From positions 25,983-89,982 of the forward strand of contig CAKASQ030000006.1 in assembly GCA_916988195.3 (NCBI GenBank): a DNA stretch of 64,000 nucleotides, read 5' to 3'. This DNA comes from Oscillospiraceae bacterium (GTDB taxonomy: Bacteria; Bacillota; Clostridia; Oscillospirales; Oscillospiraceae). The translations under genes were made by a program, and so were the position numbers. The notes under the pieces were generated by a model. That model was not told where the DNA came from. It did no database searches and saw nothing but the letters and a program-made list of their open reading frames with translations. Shown in pieces: positions 1 to 9,249 of this stretch. Each line of letters opens with the position of its first letter. Within the stretch, counting starts at the first letter, position 1.

Positions 1-1659
1 GAAATTGCAGACGACGACAAGTTCCCGCCCCTTCCGGTCCTTCCGGCGGAAGGCGATGACGGAGTTGTCCCGGTCGTCCGGCTCGATCCATTCATACCCG
101 CCCCAGTCGGAGTCGTTCTCCCACAGCTCGCGGTGCTCCAGATAAAACTGGTTGAGTGTCCTGACAAAATGCTGCATCTTCTCGTGCTTCTCATAGCCGA
201 GCAGCAGCCAGTCGAGTCCCTGCTTGAAGTTCCATTCGATGAACTGCGCAAATTCGCTTCCCATGAAGTTGAGCTTCTTCCCCGGGTGTGCCATCTGATA
301 GGCATAGAGTACACGAAGGTTGTTGAATTTATCGTCGTAATTGCCGGGCATTTTCCCGATCAGCGAACATTTTCCGTGCACCACCTCGTCGTGGCTCAAG
401 GGCAAAATAAAATTCTCGGAAAACGCGTAGGTCATGGAGAACGTGAGCGCGTTGTGGTCTCCCTTACGGTACAGCGGATCGAGCGACATATACCGCAGCA
501 TATCGTTCATCCAGCCCATGTTCCACTTGAACAGGAACCCCAGTCCCCCGTCGTAGTCGGGCTTTGTGATGAGCGGAAACGCAGTCGACTCCTCGGCGAT
601 CATCATGACCGACGGCTCCGCCTGAAACGCCGCCGCGTTCAGCTGCCGCAGAAAGTCGATGGCCTCCAGGTTTTCGCGCCCGCCGAACCGGTTCGGCTTG
701 TAGTTTGGCCGGTTATAGTCGAGATACAGCATCGAGGCCACCGCGTCGACCCGGATACCGTCAGCATGAAACTGCGTGAGCCAGTAGCAGGCATTCGAGA
801 TCAAAAACGAGCGCACCTCGGGCTTGCCGTAATCATAGATCCGCGTCGTCCAGTCGGGGTGCTCGTTCATCGCGGGGTCGGAGAGCTCATAGCAGCACGT
901 ACCGTCAAATTCATAGAGCCCGTTCCCATCCTTCGGAAAATGCGCCGGCACCCAATCGAGAATCACGCCGATGTCCCGCTTGTGCGCCTCGTCGATGAAA
1001 TACTTGAGGTCCTGCGGTGTGCCGTACCGGTGCGTCGGCGCGTAGTAGCACGTGATCTGATAGCCCCACGAGGGGTCGTAGGGATATTCCATAATCGGCA
1101 GCAGCTCCACGTGCGTATAGCCCATGTCCTTCACGTAGGGAAGAAGCTCGCCAGCCAGCTCCCGGAAGCTCAGAACGCTTCCGTCCTCGTGCCGCTTCCA
1201 CGAGCCCGCGTGCACCTCGTAAATATTGACCGGCCGCCGAAGGACGTTTTCCTTTCTGCGCCGGGCTCTATACAGGCTGTCGTGCCACACAAAGCCATCT
1301 TCCGCCTCAATGATACTCGCCGTATCCGGCAGCACCCCGCAGCGGTTTCCGTAGGGGTCCGTCTTATAGATCGTCCGGCCGTCTTTTGTCTTGACGCAGA
1401 GCTTATAGCGCTGGCCTGCCTTTGCGAATTTGGAAAACACCTCCCACACGCCGCAGCCGACCGGCTGCATCGGAAGGTCCTCCTCATTCCAGAAGTTGAA
1501 ATCTCCCGTCACGCGAACCGACTGCGCCTGCGGCGCCCAAGTCCGGAAGACAAATCCGTTTACGCCTTCGCGCACCTCCGGGTGGCACCCGAGATACCTG
1601 TACGCGTCCGCCGCGCCGCTCGTGTGAAATTGCTCCAAAAACACCTGAAACTGCTCCAT
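1..1659 (-). CDS. glgB: 1,4-alpha-glucan branching enzyme, C-terminus beyond window
   Basis: Forms alpha-1,6 branches in glycogen. The 553 codons present hold an N-terminal CBM48-like region, then a GH13 catalytic barrel with the motifs DGIRVDAV (nucleophile Asp), MMIAEES (general acid Glu) and LSHDEVVHGK (transition-state Asp). The gene runs off the left edge, so the C-terminal all-beta domain is only partly visible. The ATG at 1659 follows an AGAGGT-type ribosome binding site. It lies alone on the minus strand downstream of a roughly 240-nt leader. Glycogen phosphorylase, 4-alpha-glucanotransferase and a maltodextrin importer lie within 12 kb, which fits storage-glucan metabolism. Family assignment is secure. 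Confidence 0.96.
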   Translation of the reverse strand, partial: MEQFQVFLEQFHTSGAADAYRYLGCHPEVREGVNGFVFRTWAPQAQSVRVTGDFNFWNEEDLPMQPVGCGVWEVFSKFAKAGQRYKLCVKTKDGRTIYKTDPYGNRCGVLPDTASIIEAEDGFVWHDSLYRARRRKENVLRRPVNIYEVHAGSWKRHEDGSVLSFRELAGELLPYVKDMGYTHVELLPIMEYPYDPSWGYQITCYYAPTHRYGTPQDLKYFIDEAHKRDIGVILDWVPAHFPKDGNGLYEFDGTCCYELSDPAMNEHPDWTTRIYDYGKPEVRSFLISNACYWLTQFHADGIRVDAVASMLYLDYNRPNYKPNRFGGRENLEAIDFLRQLNAAAFQAEPSVMMIAEESTAFPLITKPDYDGGLGFLFKWNMGWMNDMLRYMSLDPLYRKGDHNALTFSMTYAFSENFILPLSHDEVVHGKCSLIGKMPGNYDDKFNNLRVLYAYQMAHPGKKLNFMGSEFAQFIEWNFKQGLDWLLLGYEKHEKMQHFVRTLNQFYLEHRELWENDSDWGGYEWIEPDDRDNSVIAFRRKDRKGRELVVVCNF

Positions 1660-1938
1660 AGACTGACCTCTTTCTCTTGTTTAGGGGGCATAGCCAAGCC
1701 CTACCGACGCGCCCCTAGAAACGCAAACAGCCAACTCCCGCCTACGGGAATCGGCTGCATCAAAAGCACATAAAAAGACCCATTTGTCCAAGGCCGAACG
1801 AGCCCCGGACGCACGCCGCGCACGCGCCCTTCGATGCTCCGGTATTCCATCTCGGAAACAAAAACCGCTGCATCCGTCGTCCTCCTTGCTGCCATTGGTC
1901 TATGGTAAGATTTTACCACGTTTCAGCTCGCTTCGCAA
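1660..1938 (-). promoter_or_regulatory. glgB promoter and long leader
   Basis: On the minus strand a TTGCGA -35 (1933-1938) and a TAAAAT -10 (1910-1915) are separated by 17 bp. Transcription from here would give a leader of about 240 nt before glgB. The leader has several G-rich complementary segments and a possible 37-codon ORF behind a GGAGG site (ATG near 1870), but I match no known riboswitch class. The promoter call is fair; a regulatory role for the leader is only inferred from its length. Confidence 0.45.
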
Positions 1939-1998
1939 GCAGAAAATCCGCCCAAAGCTTTGTCGCTATTGCCAGTTGACGTCCCTTTTTCGTGTCCG

Positions 1999-2145
1999 CC
2001 TCGCAGAGTTTCGCCCCGCAGGGCGAAATAAAATGGAAATCCATGTTATCCGGCGGCTCTGCCGACCGGAAACATACCTATCACTTCGCAAGTGTGAGCT
2101 TTTCACGCAGCACGTGAAAAGCTTGCGCGCAGTCGAAGTGCATTT
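1999..2145. repeat. Structured interspersed repeat family A, copy 1
   Basis: This 147-bp element recurs at 33502-33653. Its elements in order are: hairpin H1 (2009-2016 with 2021-2028, loop CGCA); a nested stem TCCGG/CCGGA enclosing CGGC/GCCG (2049-2070); an outer stem CACTTCG (2082-2088) with CGAAGTG (2134-2140); and an inner 11-bp hairpin (2097-2107 with 2113-2123). Several stems differ in sequence between the copies yet stay paired. It lies between the gapA terminator and the glgB promoter and contains no plausible ORF. Confidence 0.85.
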
Positions 2146-2151
2146 CCCAAT

Positions 2152-2185
2152 AAAAAAACGGCAGCACGCTGTGCTGCCGTTTTTT
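2152..2185. terminator. Rho-independent terminator of gapA, probably bidirectional
   Basis: A perfect 10-bp stem (2158-2167 with 2171-2180, loop GCT) is flanked by A7 on one side and T5 on the other, so it can act on either strand. It sits 6 nt beyond the gapA stop codon. Confidence 0.88.
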
Positions 2186-2191
2186 ATTGCG

Positions 2192-3223
2192 TTAGCCGAG
2201 CTCGGAGAAGTACTTGATCGTACGGACCATCTGGCTGGTGTAGGAGTTCTCGTTGTCGTACCAGGAGACGACCTGAACCTGCGTGTCGCCGTTCGGCAGC
2301 GGCAGAACCATGGTCTGCGTTGCATCGAACAGGGAGCCGAAGCGCATGCCGATGATGTCGGAGGAGACGATCTCGTCGGTGTTGTAGCCGAAGGACTCGG
2401 TAGCCTCAGCCTTCATCTGTGCGTTGACCTGCTCAACGGTGACAGTGCCCTTGACGACGGCGTTCAGGATCGTGGTGGAGCCGGTGGGGGTAGGAACACG
2501 CTGGGCAGCGCCGATCAGCTTGCCGTTCAGCTCCGGGATGACCAGGCCGATGGCCTTTGCAGCGCCGGTGGAGTTCGGAACGATGTTGACAGCGCAGGCG
2601 CGGGAGCGGCGAAGGTCGCCCTTCTTCTGCGGGCCGTCGAGCGGCATCTGGTCGCCGGTGTAAGCGTGAATGGTGCACATAATGCCGGACTCGATCGGAG
2701 CCAGATCGTTCAGAGCCTTCGCCATCGGAGCCAGGCAGTTGGTGGTGCAGGAAGCAGCGGAGATGATCTTGTCTTCCTTGGTCAGGGTGTTGTGGTTGAC
2801 GTTATAGACGATGGTGGGCAGATCGTTGCCAGCCGGAGCGGAGATAACGACCTTGCGGGCGCCTGCGTCGATATGAGCCTGTGCCTTTGCCTTGCTGGTG
2901 TAGAAGCCGGTGCACTCGAGCACAACGTCAACGCCCAGCTTGCCCCAGGGCAGTTCCGCAGCATTCGGCACCTTGTAGATGACGATCTTCTTGCCGTCGA
3001 CAACGATGTAGTTGTCTTCGCCTTCGCCCTCGTGGAAATCAACGGTATGACCCTGCGCAACATAGTTGCCCTGCGTGGAGTCGTACTTCAGCAGATGCGC
3101 CAGCATCTTGGCGGAAGTCAGGTCGTTGATGGCGACAACCTCGTAGCCTTCCGCGCCGAACATCTGACGGAATGCCAGACGGCCGATACGTCCAAAACCA
3201 TTGATCGCAACTTTAACAGACAT
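2192..3223 (-). CDS. gapA: Glyceraldehyde-3-phosphate dehydrogenase
   Basis: Glycolytic enzyme that oxidises and phosphorylates glyceraldehyde-3-phosphate with NAD+. At 343 aa it has normal length. The nucleotide-binding motif GFGRIGR is at residues 9-15. Asp34 follows the second beta strand, which is typical of NAD-preferring forms. The catalytic Cys159 lies in SCTTN, and the C-terminal SWYDNE motif is present. The ATG follows a strong AAGGAGG site. It is monocistronic, with its own promoter at 3308-3336 and a terminator directly after the stop. Nothing unusual is visible. Confidence 0.98.
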   Translation of the reverse strand: MSVKVAINGFGRIGRLAFRQMFGAEGYEVVAINDLTSAKMLAHLLKYDSTQGNYVAQGHTVDFHEGEGEDNYIVVDGKKIVIYKVPNAAELPWGKLGVDVVLECTGFYTSKAKAQAHIDAGARKVVISAPAGNDLPTIVYNVNHNTLTKEDKIISAASCTTNCLAPMAKALNDLAPIESGIMCTIHAYTGDQMPLDGPQKKGDLRRSRACAVNIVPNSTGAAKAIGLVIPELNGKLIGAAQRVPTPTGSTTILNAVVKGTVTVEQVNAQMKAEATESFGYNTDEIVSSDIIGMRFGSLFDATQTMVLPLPNGDTQVQVVSWYDNENSYTSQMVRTIKYFSELG

Positions 3224-3307
3224 GAATAATTTCCTCCTTATTTTATCGCCGGCGCGCCAAGCGGCAAACCGGACACGAAACTACACATTCATTCATCATT
3301 CTTTCAA

Positions 3308-3336
3308 ATTATAGTCCATTTGAAAGCAGGTGTCCA
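3308..3336 (-). promoter_or_regulatory. gapA promoter
   Basis: The minus strand carries TGGACA (3331-3336), a 17-bp spacer, then TATAAT (3308-3313), about 85 nt before the gapA start. The rest of the 3224-3448 gap shows no gene or further signal I can name. Confidence 0.8.
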
Positions 3337-3448
3337 GTATTATTTTTGCCAAAAAGAGCCGCTCTATGCGCTGTTATATTTACATTTTTCATAGTTTCGA
3401 ACATTTTAGCGGTTGGACTTCCAAATTTCAGGCTTGCGCCTTCCAATG

Positions 3449-5047
3449 TCAGAATTTCACCCGTTCCAACACCTTCCCACAAAATGAGGGCCTGCGCTTT
3501 CCATGAAGAATTGCAGGTTCTCCTGCAACAAACACGTGCTCCATTCCCTGCGCGAGCTGTCTCGGCTCCTGATACGTTCCCGCCTCATGAAGTCCTTCCA
3601 GCGCGAACACATTGATATCCGCGTCCATCCCCGGCTGAAGTCTGCCCTTGACGGAAAGACGCAGCCGCGCAGCCGGCAGCCCCGTCACCTTCTGCACCGC
3701 TTTGCATACCGGCAGCACCCCCGCGCGCACGTACCGCTCAAACAGCCGCACAAACGTTCCGTACACTCTCGGATGCACCAGTCCTTCGGTGGGATATGTC
3801 GCATCGGAAATGACGCAGGTCGTATCGTCCTGCAAAATTGCCGCAATATCCTCCTCGGCGGTAATAAAATCGATCATGCTCACCGCGCACCGCTCGTCGG
3901 CAAGCAAATCAAACGCGCAGTCAAAGGGGTCTTTTTGCTGCATGGCGGCAATTTCCGCAATCGACCTTCCCTCGTAAATTTTGTTTTCCGGCCTCGTGAC
4001 GCTAGACGCGACAATGTTCTCCCAGCCGACCAGCAGCGAGATATTTTCAAAGTCGCTTCCCGTCTCCATGCGCCTTCTGATCTGCGCCCGGAACGAGGGT
4101 TTTCTCAAGTTCTCGCTGAGTGCGTCGAGTCCGCCCTCCTGGCACTCCGGGGGCAGGATGTGAATGAGCTGTGTCGAGCCCGCCGTATACGGGTACGCGT
4201 CGCAGAAAATCTCCACGCCGTTCTCCCGCGCCCGCGCCATCCGGCGCAGCATATTGGGCGTCGACCGGTGCCAGTTCGCCTTTCCGATGGATTTTAAGTG
4301 GCTGATCTCGACCGGTGTATGAAGCACTTTTCCGACCGCAATCATTTCTTCAAGCGCCGCCTCCACGCCGCTTCCCTCCTGCCGCATGTGGACGGTGATG
4401 GGAATCCCGGAATTTTGCAGCGGTGCGAGCGCCCGGATGAGTTCTTCCGTCGTATAAAAGCACTCCGGCGCGTACCCAAGTCCCAGCGACACGCCGAGCG
4501 CGCCGTCCGCCAAAGCCTGCTCGATGGCCGCGTGAATTCTCCGGTAATGCACGTCGTCTAATCGCTGCACGCCGAAGCCAGCCGCCTGCGCGCGCATCGT
4601 CCCGCCGCCTGTCAGCATGCCGATGTTGACCGCGAGCCTCTGCTCTTTTACCGCCTGCAAGTACGAGCCCATCGACTCCGTCCGCATCTGCTCCTCCGGC
4701 CTTCCCGTCACAGAGGTCAGATAGTCGAAAATATCCGTTTGAAACGCGCCGCCGCTCGGCGCGATCGAAAGCCCGCAGTTGCCGTTGACGATCGTCGTCA
4801 GTCCCTGAAAGAGCTCCGCGTCGCCGAAGCCTTCCCGGAAAAGCGCCGCGTCCGCGTGCCTGTGGATGTCGATAAAGCCCGGCGTAACAAGCCGTCCCGT
4901 CACATCGAGCGTGCTTTTTGCCTGCGCGCCCGATAGGTCCCCGACCGCTGCGATTTTGCCGTCCAGAATGCCAACGTCCGCCAAAAAGCCTTCCTTCCCG
5001 CTCCCGTCGATCACCGTTCCGCCGCGCAGAATCCAATCAAAAATCAT
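3449..5047 (-). CDS. N-acyl-D-amino-acid deacylase family amidohydrolase
   Basis: A 532-aa amidohydrolase of the D-aminoacylase type, predicted to remove the acyl group from N-acyl-D-amino acids or a related substrate. The metal and active-site positions known for D-aminoacylase can be matched: HRHAD (HxH), NGNCGL (bridging Cys), TVHMRQ and EISHLK (His ligands), and VISDAT (catalytic Asp). The start at 5047 is chosen over an upstream in-frame codon because GGGAG lies 7 nt before it. It stands alone between glgP and gapA, so the context gives no substrate. Dihydroorotase-like annotation is a less likely alternative. Confidence 0.85.
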   Translation of the reverse strand: MIFDWILRGGTVIDGSGKEGFLADVGILDGKIAAVGDLSGAQAKSTLDVTGRLVTPGFIDIHRHADAALFREGFGDAELFQGLTTIVNGNCGLSIAPSGGAFQTDIFDYLTSVTGRPEEQMRTESMGSYLQAVKEQRLAVNIGMLTGGGTMRAQAAGFGVQRLDDVHYRRIHAAIEQALADGALGVSLGLGYAPECFYTTEELIRALAPLQNSGIPITVHMRQEGSGVEAALEEMIAVGKVLHTPVEISHLKSIGKANWHRSTPNMLRRMARARENGVEIFCDAYPYTAGSTQLIHILPPECQEGGLDALSENLRKPSFRAQIRRRMETGSDFENISLLVGWENIVASSVTRPENKIYEGRSIAEIAAMQQKDPFDCAFDLLADERCAVSMIDFITAEEDIAAILQDDTTCVISDATYPTEGLVHPRVYGTFVRLFERYVRAGVLPVCKAVQKVTGLPAARLRLSVKGRLQPGMDADINVFALEGLHEAGTYQEPRQLAQGMEHVFVAGEPAILHGKRRPSFCGKVLERVKF

Positions 5048-5144
5048 ATTGCACTCCCTTCTTCCAAATCCCACAAAAGCCCCGGGCGCTGCCCGGGGCT
5101 CAGTCTGTCAAGCTTCTTTCCACCGCTCAAAACACATTGCTCTT

Positions 5145-5315
5145 CGTAGGGGCGGACGACTCTGTCCGCCCTTGCAAAGGTTCCGTGCACTTCCGGAATG
5201 TCCGTAGGGGGCGATGCCCACATCGCCCCATTGGGCAATTACGAATTTGCCGGAAATCCCCGAAAAAAAACGGTGCATTTTGCCGGGTCGATGTAGGAGG
5301 CATCGACCCCTACGC
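5145..5315. repeat. Interspersed hairpin repeat family B, full copy preceded by a partial copy
   Basis: A partial unit (5145-5202) begins CGTAGGGGCGGACGAC. A full unit (5203-5315) begins CGTAGGGGGCGATGCC, has a core resembling ACGAATTTGCCGG, and ends CATCGACCCCTACGC. Each end is a short hairpin and the outer ends are inverted repeats (CGTAGGGG and CCCCTACG). Related copies are at 18290-18396, 63830-63922 and, as a fragment, 55744-55756. The element fills the gap between glgP and the amidohydrolase gene. Confidence 0.85.
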
Positions 5316-5349
5316 AATTTTTTGCGGCTCTAATCCCTTCCTCTTACGG

Positions 5350-7671
5350 TCAGAGCTTCCAGATCTCCTTCGCGTACTGCCGGATGGTTCGGTCGGACGA
5401 GAAGTAGCCCGCCGACGCGACGTTCATCAGGCACTTGCGGCCAAACTCCACGCGGTCGCGGTAGTCGCGGTTTGCCTGCAGTCTCGCCTGCTGGTAAGAG
5501 GGCAGGTCCTTGAGGAGGAAGTAGTGGTCCGGCCGGTGCCAGCTTGCGCCGTCGAGCAGCGACGTGTAGAGCTCGCGCAGTTCGGAATCCGTCGGAACCG
5601 TGCCGTTCACAAGCGTATCGACCGCACGGCGGATGCGCGGATTGCTGTTATACACATCACGCGCGCAGTAGCTCTCGCGGATGTCGTTGATCTCCTCGAC
5701 GCTCGCGCCGAAGATATAATTATTCTCGAGTCCCGCGCGCTCAACGATTTCGACGTTCGCGCCGTCCATCGTCCCGAGCGTGACCGCGCCGTTCAGCATC
5801 AGCTTCATGTTGCCCGTGCCGGATGCCTCCGTGCCAGCAGGCGAAATCTGCTCAGAGATATCCGCCGCCGGAATGATGTGCTCTGCGTACGAGCAGTTGT
5901 AGTTCTGCACGAACACAACCTTCATCTTATCCGCAACCGCCGGGTCGTTGTTCACAAGCTCTGCCACACGGTTAATATACCGGATAATGGCCTTCGCGCG
6001 CACATAGCCGGGCGCGGCCTTCGCACCGAAAATGAACGCGGTCGGCGTAAAGTCCTGAATTGAGCCGTCCTTGAGGCCGAAGTAGATATCCATGACCGAA
6101 AGCGCGTTCATGAGCTGACGCTTATACTCGTGAAGCCGCTTGACTTGCACGTCAAAGACGAAGCTCGGGTCAAGCTTCACGCCCTCGTGCTCCTCAATGA
6201 CCGCGCAGAGCTGCCGCTTCTTCTCGAGCTTAATGGCGTTAAACTGCTTGATGGTCATCTCGTCGAGCCCGTTCTTGAGCCCCTCGAGCTTATCAAGCTC
6301 CGTCAAAAAGCCCGTGCCGACCTTGCTCTCGATGAGCCCGCAGAGCTCCGGGTTGCAAAGGCCGAGCCAGCGCCGGGGTGTAATGCCGTTGGTCTTATTC
6401 TGGAAGCGCTCGGGGTAGAATTTGTACCAGTCCTTGAAAAGGTCATTTTTGAGAATTTCCGAGTGAATGCGCGCCACGCCGTTGACCGCCGTCGACACGT
6501 AGACCGACAGGTTCGCCATATGCGCCTGATGATCTTTGATGATGAAAAGGCCGCTATTCGGGTGCTCCTGCTTGAGCCGGGTGTCGATTTTCTCGATGAT
6601 GTCGCAGATTTCCGGCACGACAGAGCGCAGAAGCTCCATGTCCCACTTCTCGAGCGCTTCGCCCATGACAGTGTGGTTCGTGTAGGAGAACACGCGCGCG
6701 GCGATCTGGAACGCGGACGCAAAGTCCATGCCCTCGAGCTGCAGCAGTCGGATGAGCTCGGGAATCGCCATCGCCGGATGCGTGTCGTTGAGCTGCACCG
6801 CGTCAAACTCCGGGAGCCTGTAATAATCGCAGCCGTGGTTCTCGCGGAAGCTTCTCAAAATATCCTGCAGCGACGCGCTGGAAAGCACATACTGCTGCTT
6901 GATGCGCAACTGCTTTCCTTCCAACGTCGAGTCGTTCGGATACAAAACGCGCGTAATGTCCTCGGCCTTGTTCTTCGTCTCGAGCGCCTTCACGTAATTC
7001 TGCGCGTTAAACGCGTCAAAGTCGAGCTCCTTCTCCGCCTCGCACTGCCAGAGCCGGAGCGTCCCGATCGTCCCGTTTTCATAGCCGATGACCGGCATAT
7101 CATACGGAACCGCGATGACCGACTGGTTCGCAAAGTCGACCTTTACGGCCAGCTTGTCGCGCCTGTGGCTCCACGGATCTCCGAACTTCGTCCAGTCGTC
7201 GGCGTTCTCGCGCTGGCTGCCGTTTTCAAAGCTCTGCTTGAAAAGACCGAACCGGTAGCGAAGGCCGTAGCCCGTCAGAGGCACGTCGCAGGTCGCCGCA
7301 CTGTCCAAAAAGCATGCCGCGAGCCGTCCGAGGCCGCCGTTGCCCAGCGCCGCGTCCTCGATCTCCTCGAGGCACGCAAGGTCGACGCCCTTTTCCTGAA
7401 ACGCCTTTCTGACCTCGTCCAGAATGCCGAGGTTAAAGAGGTTGCTGTAGACAAGTCTTCCGACCAGATACTCCGCCGAAAAATAAAATGCGCGGCGGCC
7501 TGCGGTCTGACGCTTCTTCGTCTTGACCCAGCTGTCGTTGATCTGCATCATCACGACCTCGCCCAGGCATTCATGCAGCCGCTGCGGCGTGGTCTCCTGT
7601 AACGTTTCCTCATGGCGCAGGCGCAGAAGCGCTTCGGTCTGCTGTACAATTCGTTCTACTTCGTTATTCAT
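5350..7671 (-). CDS. glgP: Glycogen/alpha-glucan phosphorylase
   Basis: Releases glucose-1-phosphate from the non-reducing ends of glycogen or maltodextrin. The 773-aa protein is family GT35. The PLP lysine lies in EASGTGNMKLMLNGA, and the N-terminal motif EDAALGNGGLGRLAACF is intact. It is slightly shorter than E. coli GlgP and lacks the N-terminal regulatory extension of the animal enzymes. The ATG at 7671 follows GGAG at 7-nt spacing. It follows malQ by about 95 nt, with a strong hairpin in the gap, so it may be read at lower level from the mal operon or from its own promoter. Confidence 0.97.
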   Translation of the reverse strand: MNNEVERIVQQTEALLRLRHEETLQETTPQRLHECLGEVVMMQINDSWVKTKKRQTAGRRAFYFSAEYLVGRLVYSNLFNLGILDEVRKAFQEKGVDLACLEEIEDAALGNGGLGRLAACFLDSAATCDVPLTGYGLRYRFGLFKQSFENGSQRENADDWTKFGDPWSHRRDKLAVKVDFANQSVIAVPYDMPVIGYENGTIGTLRLWQCEAEKELDFDAFNAQNYVKALETKNKAEDITRVLYPNDSTLEGKQLRIKQQYVLSSASLQDILRSFRENHGCDYYRLPEFDAVQLNDTHPAMAIPELIRLLQLEGMDFASAFQIAARVFSYTNHTVMGEALEKWDMELLRSVVPEICDIIEKIDTRLKQEHPNSGLFIIKDHQAHMANLSVYVSTAVNGVARIHSEILKNDLFKDWYKFYPERFQNKTNGITPRRWLGLCNPELCGLIESKVGTGFLTELDKLEGLKNGLDEMTIKQFNAIKLEKKRQLCAVIEEHEGVKLDPSFVFDVQVKRLHEYKRQLMNALSVMDIYFGLKDGSIQDFTPTAFIFGAKAAPGYVRAKAIIRYINRVAELVNNDPAVADKMKVVFVQNYNCSYAEHIIPAADISEQISPAGTEASGTGNMKLMLNGAVTLGTMDGANVEIVERAGLENNYIFGASVEEINDIRESYCARDVYNSNPRIRRAVDTLVNGTVPTDSELRELYTSLLDGASWHRPDHYFLLKDLPSYQQARLQANRDYRDRVEFGRKCLMNVASAGYFSSDRTIRQYAKEIWKL

Positions 7672-7718
7672 ACACACTCTCCAAACTTTGACCCTTCGGT
7701 CCAGATTCAAAACAAGCG

Positions 7719-7747
7719 GCCCGCGCCGTCTCGCAGACGGCGCGGGC
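7719..7747 (-). terminator. Strong hairpin between malQ and glgP
   Basis: A perfect 13-bp GC-rich stem (7719-7731 with 7735-7747, loop CGC) lies in the malQ-glgP gap. On the minus strand a weak T tract (TTGTTTTG) follows, so partial termination or mRNA processing is likely rather than a full stop. Confidence 0.6.
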
Positions 7748-7765
7748 TGCGATTTATGTTACGTA

Positions 7766-9247
7766 TTATACGCGTTTTGTACCCCGTGTCAAACGGTAAA
7801 TTTCCTGTGCCAGTTCTTCGCTCGCCTGCCCCGGGAGCATCCGCCAGCGCCAGTTTTCCGGCTTGAGCGTGCCGGGCTCGTTCATGCGGGCTTCTCCGCC
7901 GAGGCCGAGATAGTCCTGCATCTGCGCGACAAAGAGCTTCGCCTTCGAGCCGGCGCCCGCCTCGATGATGGCCTTCGCCAGATCGTCCTCCTTGGAAATC
8001 CCGAGATATTCTCTCGCGTAAGCGTCGGATTCCGGCGAGATTCCCGCGCACCACTGCCGGAGCGTCTCGTTGTCGTGCGTCCCCGTGTAGCAGATGCAGT
8101 TTTCCCCGTATTTATGCGGCAGATAATTGCTCGGCTCGCGCGGGTCGAACGCAAATTCCAGAACCTTCATTCCCGGCCAGCCGGAGTCCTCCACCAGCTG
8201 CAAGACCTCCGGCGTGAGGAACCCCAAGTCCTCCGCGATAAACGCAATGTCGGGGTATGCGCTTTGGATCGCGCCGACGAGCTTCATGCCCGGACCCTTG
8301 ACCCAGTGTCCCTTACGCGCGGTCTTGTTGACGGCGGGAATGCTCCAATAGCTCTCGATGCCGCGGAAATGGTCGATGCGCACCACATCATAATTTCGCC
8401 CCGCCGCGCCGATTCGCTGGAGCCACCACGAAAAGCCGCTTTGCTCCATGCGCTCCCAATCGTAAATGGGATTGCCCCAGTACTGCCCGTTTTTGCTGAA
8501 CCCGTCGGGCGGACAGCCGGCCACGCATTTGGGCCGCCTCGTTCTTCCCAGCTGGAAATTCTCCGGGTGCGCCCACACGTCCGCCGAATCGAGCGGCACA
8601 TAGATCGGCACGTCGCCGATGATCTTCACACCGTTTTTATGCGCATAGGCTCTTAATTTCTGCCACTGCTCATGGAACACATACTGCAAAAAGCAGTGGA
8701 ACTGCACATCGAGCGAGAGCAGCTCGCGGTAGTACGCCAGCGCCTGCGGCTGATGCAGCCGGATATCCGCCGGCCACTCGAGCCACGGACGGTCTTCAAA
8801 ATGCGCCTTGATCGCCATGAACAGCGCGTACTCCGGAAGCCAGCTTGCCTCCTGCTCTGTGAATGCGGCAAAGTCGGCGGGCATATCCTCCCGGAAGCCG
8901 TGAAATGCCGCCTGCAGCATATGCAGCCGCTCGTCATACATCTTCCGGAAGTCGACCTGATCGTCCCGCTGTGACCACTCTACGCTGTCCAATACTTCCT
9001 GCCGCAGCCAGCCGCGCTCGACCAGCTGCTCCGGGTCAATCAGATACGGATTGCCCGCAAACGTCGAGAAGCCCTGATACGGCGAATCTCCATACCCCGG
9101 CGGGCAAAGCGGCAGGATCTGCCAGTATTTCTGCCCCGCCTGTTTGAGAAAATCCACAAACGCGTAAGCCTCTTTGCCGAGGTTGCCAATGCCGTATTTC
9201 GACGGCAAGGACGTGATATGCAGCAGGATTCCGCTGCTTCGTTCCAT
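7766..9247 (-). CDS. malQ: 4-alpha-glucanotransferase (amylomaltase)
   Basis: Disproportionates maltodextrins, supplying glucose and longer glucans for the phosphorylase. At 493 aa it has normal GH77 length. Family motifs include SGILLHITSLPS at the N-terminus, RIDHFRG (nucleophile Asp region), AEDLG (acid/base Glu) and GTHDNETL. The start at 9247 is preferred over an ATG 6 nt upstream because AGAGGG would abut the earlier codon but is 6 nt from this one. It starts 2 nt after the stop of the LacI-type regulator, so the two are co-transcribed. Confidence 0.95.
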   Translation of the reverse strand: MERSSGILLHITSLPSKYGIGNLGKEAYAFVDFLKQAGQKYWQILPLCPPGYGDSPYQGFSTFAGNPYLIDPEQLVERGWLRQEVLDSVEWSQRDDQVDFRKMYDERLHMLQAAFHGFREDMPADFAAFTEQEASWLPEYALFMAIKAHFEDRPWLEWPADIRLHQPQALAYYRELLSLDVQFHCFLQYVFHEQWQKLRAYAHKNGVKIIGDVPIYVPLDSADVWAHPENFQLGRTRRPKCVAGCPPDGFSKNGQYWGNPIYDWERMEQSGFSWWLQRIGAAGRNYDVVRIDHFRGIESYWSIPAVNKTARKGHWVKGPGMKLVGAIQSAYPDIAFIAEDLGFLTPEVLQLVEDSGWPGMKVLEFAFDPREPSNYLPHKYGENCICYTGTHDNETLRQWCAGISPESDAYAREYLGISKEDDLAKAIIEAGAGSKAKLFVAQMQDYLGLGGEARMNEPGTLKPENWRWRMLPGQASEELAQEIYRLTRGTKRV

Positions 9248-9249
9248 AA

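Noticed and set aside
133..1773. 546-codon plus-strand ORF
   Set aside because: It is the antisense frame of glgB; the Arg/His/Val-rich product is typical of a shadow in GC-rich DNA.
1760..1870. Possible leader peptide of 37 codons before glgB
   Set aside because: A GGAGG site precedes it, but the sequence shows no run of regulatory codons and no attenuator; noted only within the leader entry.
1784..3229. 481-codon plus-strand ORF
   Set aside because: It lies opposite gapA, whose product is fully recognisable, and has no ribosome binding site or family resemblance.
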